40,300 bases of DNA from Nitrospira sp. UBA2082 (lineage in GTDB: Bacteria > Nitrospirota > Nitrospiria > Nitrospirales > Nitrospiraceae): positions 43,843 to 84,142 of the forward strand of contig DCZO01000018.1 in the NCBI GenBank assembly GCA_002331335.1, in the 5' to 3' direction. The notes beneath the pieces were generated by a model. It searched no databases, had not been told where the DNA came from, and saw only the letters and a program-made list of their open reading frames with translations. Below, one piece after another: positions 16,649 through 24,990 of this stretch. Every line of letters begins with the position of its first letter. Position 1 is the first letter of the stretch. Both the position numbers and the translations under genes were made by a program.

Positions 16649-18271
16649 ATGGACCCACCCCGCTTGCGCCAACCACTCCTTGCCTGTGCAAGCGGTATTC
16701 TGCTACCCCTGTGCTTCCCTAATTTTGAATTCGAGTGGCTGGCTTGGATCGCGCTCATTCCCCTCCATCTTGCGCTCGATCAATGCTCACAACGCCGCGC
16801 GTTCTGGCTCGGATGGCTGACCGGCATCATCGCCTTCACCGGCATTATGGCCTGGGTCGTCACCGCCATGACGACCTACGGCAAGGTGCCGCTGCCCGCC
16901 AGCTATGCCATCCTGATACTGCTGACTACATACCTTGGAATCTATGTCGGGCTGTACAGTCTCTCCATCGTCTGGCTGCACAAGCTCATTCCACGATACG
17001 GCATTTTCTTCGCGCCCTGTTTCTGGGTTGCCTTCGAGTTGCTCCGCACGTATGCCCTTTCCGGACTTCCATGGTGCCTCCTCGGGTATTCACAATACCG
17101 GGAGCTGGACCTCATCCAGATCGCGGACCACACCGGAGTCTACGGCGTGTCGTTCTTGATCGTCTCGGTGAATGTGGCACTGGCCGAGTTGGTCCTCTGG
17201 CTGATGCCGTTCTTCCGAGGGTTTCACCCAGCCAAGCTGCCGTGGGAGTTGCTCACGGCAACGGCGGCCCTCATGGTGCTGTCATGGGTCTATAGCGCCA
17301 GCATGCTGTCGGAGGAGAGCCCAAAGCGCCCCCCCTCCTCTATTACCGTGGGCGTTGTCCAACCCAATATCGATCAAGCCGTGAAGTGGGATGCCTCATT
17401 CCGCGACGAGACGATGCGCCGGTTCGACCGCCTGACCGCCATGCTCGGCGCCGAAACGGATTTGATCGTGTGGCCTGAAGCCGCGACACCGTTCATTCTA
17501 GAGCGGGAGCGGGAATACCAGCTCCAGTTAATTGATTGGGCGGCGCGCGCGAAGGCCCCGATCCTCTTGGGGAGTCCGGCCTTGCGGTATTACCCGGATC
17601 GCAGGCCCTATCTATTGAACAGCGCCTATCTGCTGGGACCGGACGGCACCCTTCTGGGCCGGTACGACAAACACCACTTGGTGCCGTTCGGGGAATACAT
17701 TCCGCTGAAAACATCGCTGTTGTTCTTCCTCGACAAGCTGGTGGAAGGGATCGGCGACTTCGAGGCAGGACCCGGCGCCACACTGCTGTCGTTCACCCCC
17801 AAATCGCTCAGCGGCGGCAATCCGTCCGGCTCGCGGCCCGTGAAGTTCGGCGTGGCCATCTGCTACGAAGTGATCTTCCCGGATCTGGTCCGCCAGTTCG
17901 CCGCCAACGGTGCCGAGTTTTTTGTCACGATCACGAACGACGGATGGTTCGGACCGTCGTCGGCGCCCGCGCAACACTTCTCCATGGTGGTCTTTCGCTC
18001 GGTGGAAAATCATCGGGCCTTCGCACGCTCCGCCAACACCGGGATCTCCGGTTTCATCGACCCCTTCGGCCGCATCCTGGACGCCACCCCGTTGTTCACG
18101 GAGCATGCGCTGCGGGCCTCCATTCCCGTCGGCTATTCCCGAACATTTTATAGCTGGTATGGAGATGTGTTTGCCTACGGCTGTGCTATAATCAGCGCGC
18201 TCTTGTGTCTGTACGGCTACTTCCGCACCAAGGAACCCGCCCCCGACACAACCGTCATTGAACCCGCGTAA
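16649..18271 (+). CDS. lnt: Apolipoprotein N-acyltransferase
   Basis: Inner-membrane enzyme that adds the third acyl chain to the N-terminal cysteine of lipoproteins. The 540-residue protein has about six N-terminal membrane spans (residues 5-220), then a periplasmic nitrilase-type domain, and a last membrane span near 500-525. The catalytic triad is complete: Glu277 in WPEAATP, Lys341 in DKHHLVPFGEY and Cys405 in ICYEVIFP. PWCLLGYSQ in the membrane part is also a family signature. It begins a plus-strand run with prfB, lysS and lolCD, so lipoprotein maturation and sorting genes are close together. Confidence 0.95.
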   Translation: MDPPRLRQPLLACASGILLPLCFPNFEFEWLAWIALIPLHLALDQCSQRRAFWLGWLTGIIAFTGIMAWVVTAMTTYGKVPLPASYAILILLTTYLGIYVGLYSLSIVWLHKLIPRYGIFFAPCFWVAFELLRTYALSGLPWCLLGYSQYRELDLIQIADHTGVYGVSFLIVSVNVALAELVLWLMPFFRGFHPAKLPWELLTATAALMVLSWVYSASMLSEESPKRPPSSITVGVVQPNIDQAVKWDASFRDETMRRFDRLTAMLGAETDLIVWPEAATPFILEREREYQLQLIDWAARAKAPILLGSPALRYYPDRRPYLLNSAYLLGPDGTLLGRYDKHHLVPFGEYIPLKTSLLFFLDKLVEGIGDFEAGPGATLLSFTPKSLSGGNPSGSRPVKFGVAICYEVIFPDLVRQFAANGAEFFVTITNDGWFGPSSAPAQHFSMVVFRSVENHRAFARSANTGISGFIDPFGRILDATPLFTEHALRASIPVGYSRTFYSWYGDVFAYGCAIISALLCLYGYFRTKEPAPDTTVIEPA

Positions 18272-18289
18272 CCGAAGAAGGATCGTTTT

Positions 18290-19433
18290 ATGTTGGATGA
18301 AGTGCAAGGTCGAGTCCGCGCCATCGGCGAACAAATCTCCGAGTTACGGGGGCATCTTTGACCTCGCCCGCATGACCGCCGACCTGCAAGAGTTGGAAGC
18401 CCAGATGGGGCAGCCGCACTTCTGGAGCGATGCCCGCACCGCTGCGGCCGTCAGCCGGAAGAAGGCCACGATCGAGCGCGAAGTAGAGACCTGGCGCGAC
18501 ATTGAAGCCAAGCTCGGCGATCTAAACGCCCTGCTGGAGCTGGCCGCCGAAAGCGGCGACGCCGGGCTTGAACAAGAACTGGCCACCGAACTGCACCGGT
18601 TGGAGCCGCGCGTGGCGGCCCTGCGTCTGGAAATACTCCTAGCCGGCGAACTGGACCCGAACAACGCCATCCTCGAAATCCATCCCGGCGCCGGCGGTAC
18701 GGAATCGCAGGACTGGGCGCAAATGCTGCTGCGCATGTACGTGCGCTGGGCGGAGGCCAAGAAATTCAAAGTGGAGACTCTGGACTTGCTGGCGGGTGAT
18801 GAAGCCGGCATCAAGAGCGTGACCCTCTCGATCACCGGCCCCTATGCCTACGGATATTTGAAGGCGGAAGCGGGAGTCCACCGACTGGTGCGCATTTCCC
18901 CGTTTGACTCTAATAAACGCCGGCATACGTCATTCGCATCTGTCTTCGTCTATCCGGAGCTGAGCGAAGATCTTGATGTCGCGATCGAGGAAAAAGATCT
19001 CCGCATCGACACCTTCCGTGCGGGCGGCGCCGGCGGCCAAAACGTTAACAAGGTGGAAACGGCGATCCGCATCACGCACTTGCCGACCGGAATCGTCGTG
19101 CAATGCCAGAACGAGCGATCGCAGCTGCAAAACCGTAACGGCGCAATGAAAATCTTGAAAGCCCGTCTGTTCGAACTGGAGCAGCAGAAAAAAGAGGCGG
19201 AGTTCAACGCGATCGTGGGCGAGAAGAAAGATATCGCGTGGGGCAGTCAAATCCGATCCTACGTGTTCCAACCGTATCAAATGGTCAAGGACCACCGGAC
19301 CGCTCATGAAACCGGCGATGTCTCTTCCGTCATGGACGGAGAGATCGACGGATTCATCGAAGCCTATTTGAAGAAAAAACCGGTGAAAGGCAGTGACACA
19401 CTCTCAGTCGTCGCCGAAGCCGACGATCTATGA
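18290..19433 (+). CDS. prfB: Peptide chain release factor 2, expressed through a programmed +1 frameshift
   Basis: RF2 reads UGA and UAA stops and triggers peptide release. The true start is the ATG at 18290 with AAGGA upstream. The first 23 codons (MLDEVQGRVRAIGEQISELRGHL) end at an in-frame TGA at 18359-18361; ribosomes must slip +1 at CTT-TGA-C to continue as DLARMTADLQ in the frame ending at 19433, giving 380 residues. Downstream the RF2 codon-recognition tripeptide SPF (VRISPFDSNKRRHTSF) and the peptidyl-hydrolysis motif GGQ (AGGAGGQNVNKVE) are intact. A caller that ignores slippage would choose a false start at 18258 inside lnt. It lies 18 bp after lnt. Not a pseudogene. Confidence 0.96.
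18348..18362 (+). promoter_or_regulatory. Programmed +1 ribosomal frameshift site of prfB
   Basis: A Shine-Dalgarno-like GGGGG (18348-18352), a 3-nt spacer, then CTT TGA C (18356-18362). This is the arrangement known from E. coli prfB, where low RF2 lets ribosomes pause at UGA and slip from CUU to UUU. It provides autoregulation by RF2 level. Confidence 0.95.
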
Positions 19434-19443
19434 AATCGGTTTC

Positions 19444-19543
19444 TCTGGTGCTTGGGTGTCCGGTTTATTTGGCACCGACAGACACACCAGACCAGACGGA
19501 CCAAACACACTAGATAAACCATATAGACCAACTTAGACCGACT
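19444..19543. repeat. Degenerate short-period repeat between prfB and lysS
   Basis: The whole spacer is built of variants of AGACCA/GGACCA/AACACAC with a period of about 10-12 bp (for example TAGATAAACCA, TATAGACCAACT, TAGACCGACTA). It also holds inverted repeats: TCTGGTG (19444-19450) with CACCAGA (19485-19491), and GGTTTAT with ATAAACC further in. It is non-coding, lies just before the lysS ATG, and lacks a clear ribosome site. Origin unknown. Confidence 0.5.
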
Positions 19544-21025
19544 ATGGATGAACTGAACGAACAGCGACAGCAGCGGATCAAGAAGCTCGACCAACTCCGC
19601 CAGGCCGGCGTGGCCCCGTACGGGTCCCGCTTCGAGGTGAAGGACAGGGCCGGACAGCTCATCTCGCTGCACGGGGAGAAGACCAAGGAGGTCCTCGAAC
19701 AAGAACGCATTCCCTGTACGATCGCGGGCCGCGTCGTGGCCCTACGCCGTTTCGGCAAGGCCGGTTTCGCCGTGCTGCAAGACGGGTCCGACCGGCTCCA
19801 AGTCTATCTGAAGAAGGATCTGCTCTCGGAACAGGCCTACACCGTGACCGAGCAACTCGACCTCGGTGACTGGATCGGTGTCACGGGAATCCTGTTCCGC
19901 ACCAAAACGAATGAGTTTACGGTCGAAGTGCATCAACTGACGTTTCTCAGTAAAGCGCTCCGCCCGCTCCCGGAAAAGTGGCACGGGCTCACCGACGTGG
20001 AAACCCGCTATCGGCAGCGCTACGTCGATCTTATCGCGAACCCGCAGGTGCATCAGATCTTCGCAGCCAGAAGCCGGATCATCGCCGGCATCCGGGCGTT
20101 TTTGATTGAACGGGGCTTCCTCGAAGTCGAAACACCGATGATGCATCCGATTCCCGGCGGCGCGGCGGCCAAACCCTTCGTCACGCACCACAACGCGCTC
20201 GGCGTCGACCTGTATCTGCGCATCGCGCCGGAACTCTATTTGAAACGCCTGATCGTCGGTGGATTCCCGCGGGTTTTCGAGATCAACCGGAACTTCCGGA
20301 ACGAGGGCATCTCGACGATCCACAATCCCGAATTTACCATGCTGGAGTTCTACGTCTCGTACGCCGATTACCACGACCTGATCAGGCTGACCGAGGAGAT
20401 GATTGCGACCCTCGCGCGACAGATTCTCGGGAGCACCGTCATCACGTATCAGGGCAAGGAGATCATTCTGACGCCCCCGTGGAGGCGCTGGTCCTATCAC
20501 CAGGCCATTTGTGAAGTGAACGCACTCGACCCGTCCGTCCTGCGCGATCGAAACAAGGCGCTGGCTGCGGCCAAACAGCTGAACGTGCCGGTGGATCCCA
20601 AGGCGTCGCTGTTCAACATCGTCAACGAGATGTTCGAGGAGACCGTCGAGCCCAACCTCCAACAACCCACGTTCATTACGGACTACCCCATCGAAATCTC
20701 GCCGCTGGCCCGGCGTAAGGATTCGGACCCCACCCTGACCGACCGGTTCGAACTGTATATCGCCGGACGGGAGATCGCCAACGCCTTTTCCGAGTTGAAC
20801 GACCCGCTGGACCAACGCGAGCGGTTCGAGGGCCAGGCGGTCCAGCGGGAAGCCGGCGACGAAGAAGCCCACCTGGTCGATGAGGACTTTCTCCGTGCAC
20901 TGGAGTTCGGCATGCCGCCGACGGCAGGCGAAGGCATCGGCATCGACCGCCTGATCATGCTCTTTACCGATCAAGCGTCCATCCGCGACGTCGTCCTGTT
21001 CCCCCAGCTCAGGCCGGAAAAATGA
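19544..21025 (+). CDS. lysS: Lysyl-tRNA synthetase, class II
   Basis: Charges tRNA-Lys with lysine. The 493-residue protein has an N-terminal OB-fold anticodon-binding domain (residues about 55-140, TIAGRVVALRRFGKAGFAVLQD) and a class II catalytic domain: motif 1 around FLIERGFLEVETPMMHP, motif 2 in FRNEGISTIHNPEFTMLEFY, motif 3 in GIGIDRLIMLFTD near the C-terminus. PGGAAAKPFVTHHNALG and LYLRIAPELYLKRLIVGG are typical LysRS. Length is normal. It follows prfB after a 110 bp repetitive spacer and is separated from lolC by a palindromic repeat element. Confidence 0.97.
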   Translation: MDELNEQRQQRIKKLDQLRQAGVAPYGSRFEVKDRAGQLISLHGEKTKEVLEQERIPCTIAGRVVALRRFGKAGFAVLQDGSDRLQVYLKKDLLSEQAYTVTEQLDLGDWIGVTGILFRTKTNEFTVEVHQLTFLSKALRPLPEKWHGLTDVETRYRQRYVDLIANPQVHQIFAARSRIIAGIRAFLIERGFLEVETPMMHPIPGGAAAKPFVTHHNALGVDLYLRIAPELYLKRLIVGGFPRVFEINRNFRNEGISTIHNPEFTMLEFYVSYADYHDLIRLTEEMIATLARQILGSTVITYQGKEIILTPPWRRWSYHQAICEVNALDPSVLRDRNKALAAAKQLNVPVDPKASLFNIVNEMFEETVEPNLQQPTFITDYPIEISPLARRKDSDPTLTDRFELYIAGREIANAFSELNDPLDQRERFEGQAVQREAGDEEAHLVDEDFLRALEFGMPPTAGEGIGIDRLIMLFTDQASIRDVVLFPQLRPEK

Positions 21026-21048
21026 ACTTGATGCAGGTCGCTATGTCA

Positions 21049-21172
21049 CAGGATGTTCAAACACGTCGTCCAGCAAGGCCGCAGCGAGTGAGAGGCCGAG
21101 GCGTACTCTTTGTGTTACGTCGAGGCTTTGAACGATGCGAGAACGAAGTTGGAGGCGTGTTTCAACATCCGG
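21049..21172. repeat. Palindromic repeat family A, copy 1 (MITE/REP-like)
   Basis: About 124 bp between lysS and lolC. The ends are inverted repeats: GGATGTTCAAACACG from 21051 against GGATGTTGAAACACG read back from 21170. The interior (TCCAGCAAGGCCGCAGCGAG, then GTACTCT, TACGT, CGATGCGAGAACG) is shared with the copy at 36365-36490 in the same orientation. It carries no convincing gene and no transposase. Confidence 0.85.
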
Positions 21173-21191
21173 GCAGGCCGGAGAAATAGCG

Positions 21192-22469
21192 ATGGCCCTC
21201 CCCTATGAGATTTTCGTCGGCCTCCGGTACTTGCGCGCCAAACGCCGCAACCGGACGATCTCGTTGAACACCTTCGTCTCGATCGCCGGCATCACGCTGG
21301 GCGTGGCGGCCTTGATCGGAACAGTCGGCATCATGACGGGATTCAAGGAAGATATTCAGGCCAAGATTCTGGGTACCACCGCGCACGTCATCGTCCAGGA
21401 GCGGATGAAAGAGAATGTCACGGACTATGATCCGCTGATTGAGAGAATACGCACCGTACCCGAGGTCGTGGCGGCCACGCCGTTCGTGCTCCGGCAAGTC
21501 CTTCTGACCACCCAATCAGGTGTACAGGGTATCGTCCTGCGGGGCATCGACCCGGAGCGCGAGGCGAAAGTCACCGAACTGGCCAAGAACATGTCGGCAG
21601 GGCAGCTGACGGACCTGCTCACACCGGTCAAGGTCAGACAGGCTCCGGTCGACGACCCGCAGGGAGAGCCCCAGGTGGTCGACAAGCCCGGCATCATTCT
21701 CGGCAAAGAACTGGCCATGCGCCTGGGTGTATTTCCCGGTGATACGCTCAACGTGGTATCGCCGGTCGGCCCGATCAGCGCGATGGGGATGGTCCCGAAA
21801 ATCAGGACTTTCGCCGTCGTCGGACTGTTCCATTCCGGCATGTACGAATACGATTCCTCGCTCGCCTATATTGAACTTGCTGAAGCGCAGAAATTCTTCA
21901 ACATGGGTGACGGTGTTTCCGGCATCGAAGTGAAAGTGACGGATGTGTTCCGCGCTGATGAGATCGCCCATACCATTGAACAAGTCCTGGGATTCAGCCA
22001 CGGAGCCAGGGATTGGATGCAGATGAACCGCAATCTCTTCTCGGCCTTGAAACTTGAAAAAACCATGATGTTTCTGCTGCTCGTTCTCATCACCATCGTC
22101 GCATCGTTCAACATTGTGAGTACCCTCACGATGATCGTGACGGAGAAGCAAAAGGAGATCGCGATTCTCAAGGCAATGGGAGCCACCAGGCGCAGCATCC
22201 GGCGGATCTTCATGCTGAACGGCTTGATCATCGGGCTGTCCGGCACGGCTATCGGCATTCCGCTGGGGTATGCCTTTCTGTGGCTGATCGAGAGATTTTG
22301 GACCTTCGATGCAACGGTGTACTACATCTCGAAAATTCCCGTGCACGTCCTGGCCGAGGACGTACTGCTGGTGGCCGGATCAGCGATTCTGATCAGTTTC
22401 GCCGCCACCGTGTACCCGGCCAACCAAGCCGCCAAACTCGAGCCCGTTGCAGCGCTGCGGTACGAATGA
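21192..22469 (+). CDS. lolC: Lipoprotein-releasing ABC transporter, membrane subunit (LolC/LolE type)
   Basis: Inner-membrane subunit of the Lol exporter, which extracts outer-membrane lipoproteins and passes them to LolA. From the ATG at 21192 (GGAG upstream) the protein has 425 residues: one N-terminal span (ISLNTFVSIAGITLGVAALIGTVGIMTGF), a large periplasmic MacB-type core domain (about 50-270), then three C-terminal spans of the FtsX fold beginning with MMFLLLVLITIVASFNIVSTLTMIVTEKQKEIAILKAMGA, the LolC/E signature. Only one such subunit is present next to lolD, suggesting a homodimer in place of LolC-LolE. Its stop overlaps the lolD start (ATGA). Confidence 0.93.
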   Translation: MALPYEIFVGLRYLRAKRRNRTISLNTFVSIAGITLGVAALIGTVGIMTGFKEDIQAKILGTTAHVIVQERMKENVTDYDPLIERIRTVPEVVAATPFVLRQVLLTTQSGVQGIVLRGIDPEREAKVTELAKNMSAGQLTDLLTPVKVRQAPVDDPQGEPQVVDKPGIILGKELAMRLGVFPGDTLNVVSPVGPISAMGMVPKIRTFAVVGLFHSGMYEYDSSLAYIELAEAQKFFNMGDGVSGIEVKVTDVFRADEIAHTIEQVLGFSHGARDWMQMNRNLFSALKLEKTMMFLLLVLITIVASFNIVSTLTMIVTEKQKEIAILKAMGATRRSIRRIFMLNGLIIGLSGTAIGIPLGYAFLWLIERFWTFDATVYYISKIPVHVLAEDVLLVAGSAILISFAATVYPANQAAKLEPVAALRYE

Positions 22470-23128
22470 TCAAAGTCACCGAACTCCATAAATCTTTCTC
22501 GATGGGTTCCTACGACCTGCCGGTGCTCAAAGGCATCAATCTGGAGATTCAGCGTGGCGAGCTCATTGCAATCGTCGGCGCGTCCGGAGCCGGCAAGAGC
22601 ACATTGCTCCACATCATCGGGACGCTCGACAAGCCCACCAGAGGCACTGTGACGTTCGACGGCCAAGACCTGTTCCAGTTGACAGAGAGCCAGCAAGCGG
22701 AGTTCCGCAACACACGCATCGGCTTCGTATTCCAGTTTCACCATTTGCTGCCGGAGTTCACGGCCCTGGAGAACGCCGGCATGCCGGCCCTGGTGCAACG
22801 GCGCGACGCCGCCTCCGTCGAAGCCGACGCCAAGGCTCTGCTTACGGAAGTCGGCCTCGGCAAGCGGCTCCACCACAAGCCGGGAGAGCTGTCCGGAGGA
22901 GAGCAGCAGCGGGTCGCGATGGCGCGGGCGCTGATGCAGAAGCCGGATTTGGTATTGGCCGACGAACCGACCGGCAATCTCGACACCCATAGCGGCGATG
23001 CCCTGTTCGGGCTGATGCGCGACCTGAATAAATCCCGTGGCACGACGTTCATCATCGTGACCCACAACGATAAACTGTCTGCCCAGGCAGACCGTATTGT
23101 TTACATGCAGGACGGGCTAGTCGTCTAA
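22466..23128 (+). CDS. lolD: Lipoprotein-releasing ABC transporter, ATP-binding subunit
   Basis: The ATPase that powers lipoprotein release. The start is the ATG at 22466, inside the ATGA overlap with lolC; the frame is open far upstream but that part is not protein-like. The 220 residues contain Walker A GASGAGKST (38-46), the Q-loop in VFQFHHLLPEFTALEN, the ABC signature LSGGEQQR (142-149), Walker B LVLADEPTG (162-170) and the H-loop in IIVTHN. The HHLLPEFTALENAGMPAL stretch is characteristic of LolD. Intact and translationally coupled to lolC. Confidence 0.96.
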   Translation: MIKVTELHKSFSMGSYDLPVLKGINLEIQRGELIAIVGASGAGKSTLLHIIGTLDKPTRGTVTFDGQDLFQLTESQQAEFRNTRIGFVFQFHHLLPEFTALENAGMPALVQRRDAASVEADAKALLTEVGLGKRLHHKPGELSGGEQQRVAMARALMQKPDLVLADEPTGNLDTHSGDALFGLMRDLNKSRGTTFIIVTHNDKLSAQADRIVYMQDGLVV

Positions 23129-23188
23129 TTGCAAAGATTGGTCGTGAGGAGGCGGATTTTTGGTTAGAATACGCCAGGCGTACGAAAC

Positions 23189-24328
23189 ATGGTGAGAATG
23201 AACCGAACCCTTCCATACCTGCTCCTGTCGGCCGCACTCGTCGGAATCCCAGCCCAAGCATTGGCGATGGAATTCGTGATCGCCGGGCCACGCGCGAGCG
23301 GCATGGGAGGCGCGGGCGTCGCGGTGACGACGGACTCCCTCGCCACTTATTGGAACCCGGCCGGCCTGGCGATGACGCAGACGGTGGACATCCGTATCCA
23401 GGGCAGCGGCCTCGCGATCGACCGCCGAGGTCTGGGTGAGGCCATCCGGGATTTGGAGGACTTCAATCCCAACGTGGTAACACCGGCCAATATCGCAAGC
23501 GCACAGGATATTGCCGCTCGCCTCAACCAGCCCGGTGCCACCTTGTCTGTGAATGGAGCCGCCGGTCTCTACCTCAAAGGCCATCTCGGCGAGCATGCCT
23601 TCGGGATCAATGTCTCGGATGTGGCAACCGGGGGCGGCTATATCAGCTCGCCGATTCAAGTTTCCGGCGTGGCTCCAATCTCCCTCACCGGCACAATGGC
23701 CTTGCGCGGATTTGAAGCCAGGCAATTGGCTTTTTCCTACGCCTATGCCTTTTCAGACAAGACGTTTGCGATCGGCGTCACCGCGAAGGTCATCCAGGGG
23801 GCGGCCTACTCCGGATCGGTCAATCTTCAGGGCGGCAGCGGCGTGACGATCACGAACCATTTCGGCAAACCGGAGATTTCCACGACGTATGGGATCGACC
23901 TGGGCGCCATTTATAAGCCCATGTCATGGATTCGGTTCGGCGTCGTGGCAAAGGATATCAACAAACCGGTGTTCGACGACACCGGCGGTGGAGAGATTAA
24001 GCTGGAACCGCAAGTTCGTGGAGGCCTGGCCCTGAATCCCTGGTCGACCCTGACCCTCACCGCCGACGTAGACATCACCAAGAACAAGACCCTGGTACCC
24101 GGCGTCAAAAGCCAGCTTTTGAGTTTGGGGGCGGAACAAACGTTTCTCTCCGAATTCCTCTCGCTGCGAATCGGCACGTTCAAGAATATGCAAGATGCCA
24201 CCACGCCGTTCGTCCCCACGGCGGGCTTGGGCTTGCGATTATTCTTCCTGCGCGCCGACGTAGGGGGCGGTTATGACTTCCGCGAACAGGGTGCGCTCGT
24301 GTCCGGCTCGATTTCCGCAACGTTCTGA
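23189..24328 (+). CDS. Outer-membrane beta-barrel protein (TraF-like / PorV-FadL-like)
   Basis: A 379-residue exported protein. Residues 1-26 are a signal peptide (MVRMNRTLPYLLLSAALVGIPAQALA). The mature N-terminus reads GPRASGMGGAGVAVTTDSLATYWNPAGLA, a motif shared by the PorV, FadL-like and TraF_2/UPF0164 outer-membrane families, where it forms a plug or hatch. Alternating hydrophobic strands fill the rest and the protein ends in Phe, the usual barrel sorting signal. The barrel type is reliable; substrate or role is not. Two close ATGs (23189, 23198) are possible starts. It follows lolD and precedes a lipoprotein gene by 19 bp, so the two may work together. Confidence 0.8.
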   Translation: MVRMNRTLPYLLLSAALVGIPAQALAMEFVIAGPRASGMGGAGVAVTTDSLATYWNPAGLAMTQTVDIRIQGSGLAIDRRGLGEAIRDLEDFNPNVVTPANIASAQDIAARLNQPGATLSVNGAAGLYLKGHLGEHAFGINVSDVATGGGYISSPIQVSGVAPISLTGTMALRGFEARQLAFSYAYAFSDKTFAIGVTAKVIQGAAYSGSVNLQGGSGVTITNHFGKPEISTTYGIDLGAIYKPMSWIRFGVVAKDINKPVFDDTGGGEIKLEPQVRGGLALNPWSTLTLTADVDITKNKTLVPGVKSQLLSLGAEQTFLSEFLSLRIGTFKNMQDATTPFVPTAGLGLRLFFLRADVGGGYDFREQGALVSGSISATF

Positions 24329-24347
24329 CATGGTATACTGGAGTCCC

Positions 24348-24953
24348 ATGTTACGCTCGGCACACAGACGACTCGGTTGGACCTTCGTCGGCCTCTTGCT
24401 GCTCGGCGGATGCAGCGGTTTGCAGGAGGCATGGGAAGGTCCGGGTGCCAAGGGATTCGCCCCTCAGGCCATCGCCGTGCTGCCTCCCATGGCCAGCCAA
24501 TACGACAGCGCGCGTGAAGACATTCAAGAGGTCCTTGCCGTGGCGCTGCGGAGGCATGGTCACATCGAACGCGTCATGCTGCCCGAGAGTGTGACGGATA
24601 TTTTTCAGAGTTCGAAGCCTGCGTTCGATTCGCTGGTTTTCTACTTCTCACGCTTGGAAATGACCGGCCAGTCCGACAAGGATTCGGCCATGGCGCTCGG
24701 CAAGGCCCTATCCGTTGATTCGTTCCTGGTGGTGCGGGTCAACTCGTGGGAGTATGTCCGTAAGGAAGGCGATAACGTGGGCCGGGTGGGATTGAGTCTG
24801 CGCCTCGTGGACGCAACGACCGGCACCACGGTATGGAAAGCGCGCCACGAACGGTCGAGCAGCTACATGTTCTTCAAGCCCAACCTCAAAGACATCGCCA
24901 AGGAACTCGCCCTGGAAATGATCTCCTACATGCCTCCCCAGCCGAAGCAGTGA
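24348..24953 (+). CDS. Putative outer-membrane lipoprotein of unknown function
   Basis: A 201-residue lipoprotein. I start at the ATG at 24348 with GGAG 5 bp upstream; the signal peptide (LGWTFVGLLLLGGC) ends in the lipobox LLGGC. The mature domain starts FAPQAIAVLPPMASQYDSAREDIQEVLAVALRRHGH and later has KALSVDSFLVVRVNSWEY, GRVGLSLRLVDATTGTTVWKARHERS. This alternation of a strand with VLPP, a helix of repeated Leu/Val and a final TTVWKA strand is the CsgG/LpoB/GNA1162-like lipoprotein fold. No catalytic motif. Possibly a partner of the barrel protein just upstream. Confidence 0.75.
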   Translation: MLRSAHRRLGWTFVGLLLLGGCSGLQEAWEGPGAKGFAPQAIAVLPPMASQYDSAREDIQEVLAVALRRHGHIERVMLPESVTDIFQSSKPAFDSLVFYFSRLEMTGQSDKDSAMALGKALSVDSFLVVRVNSWEYVRKEGDNVGRVGLSLRLVDATTGTTVWKARHERSSSYMFFKPNLKDIAKELALEMISYMPPQPKQ

Positions 24954-24990
24954 TTTCGTTCTTCCCCGGTTTATGGCACGGCAGAACCGG

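Noticed and set aside
18258..18361. prfB seeming to be frameshifted or to start inside lnt
   Set aside because: The slip site CTT-TGA-C with GGGGG upstream is the known programmed frameshift, so the gene is intact.
19742..20974. A 410-codon open frame on the minus strand
   Set aside because: Antisense shadow of lysS; no ribosome site and no recognisable domain.
24966..24990. Inverted repeat CCGGTT/AACCGG between the lipoprotein gene and trpA as a terminator
   Set aside because: Only 6 bp with a 13-nt loop and no T-run on either strand.
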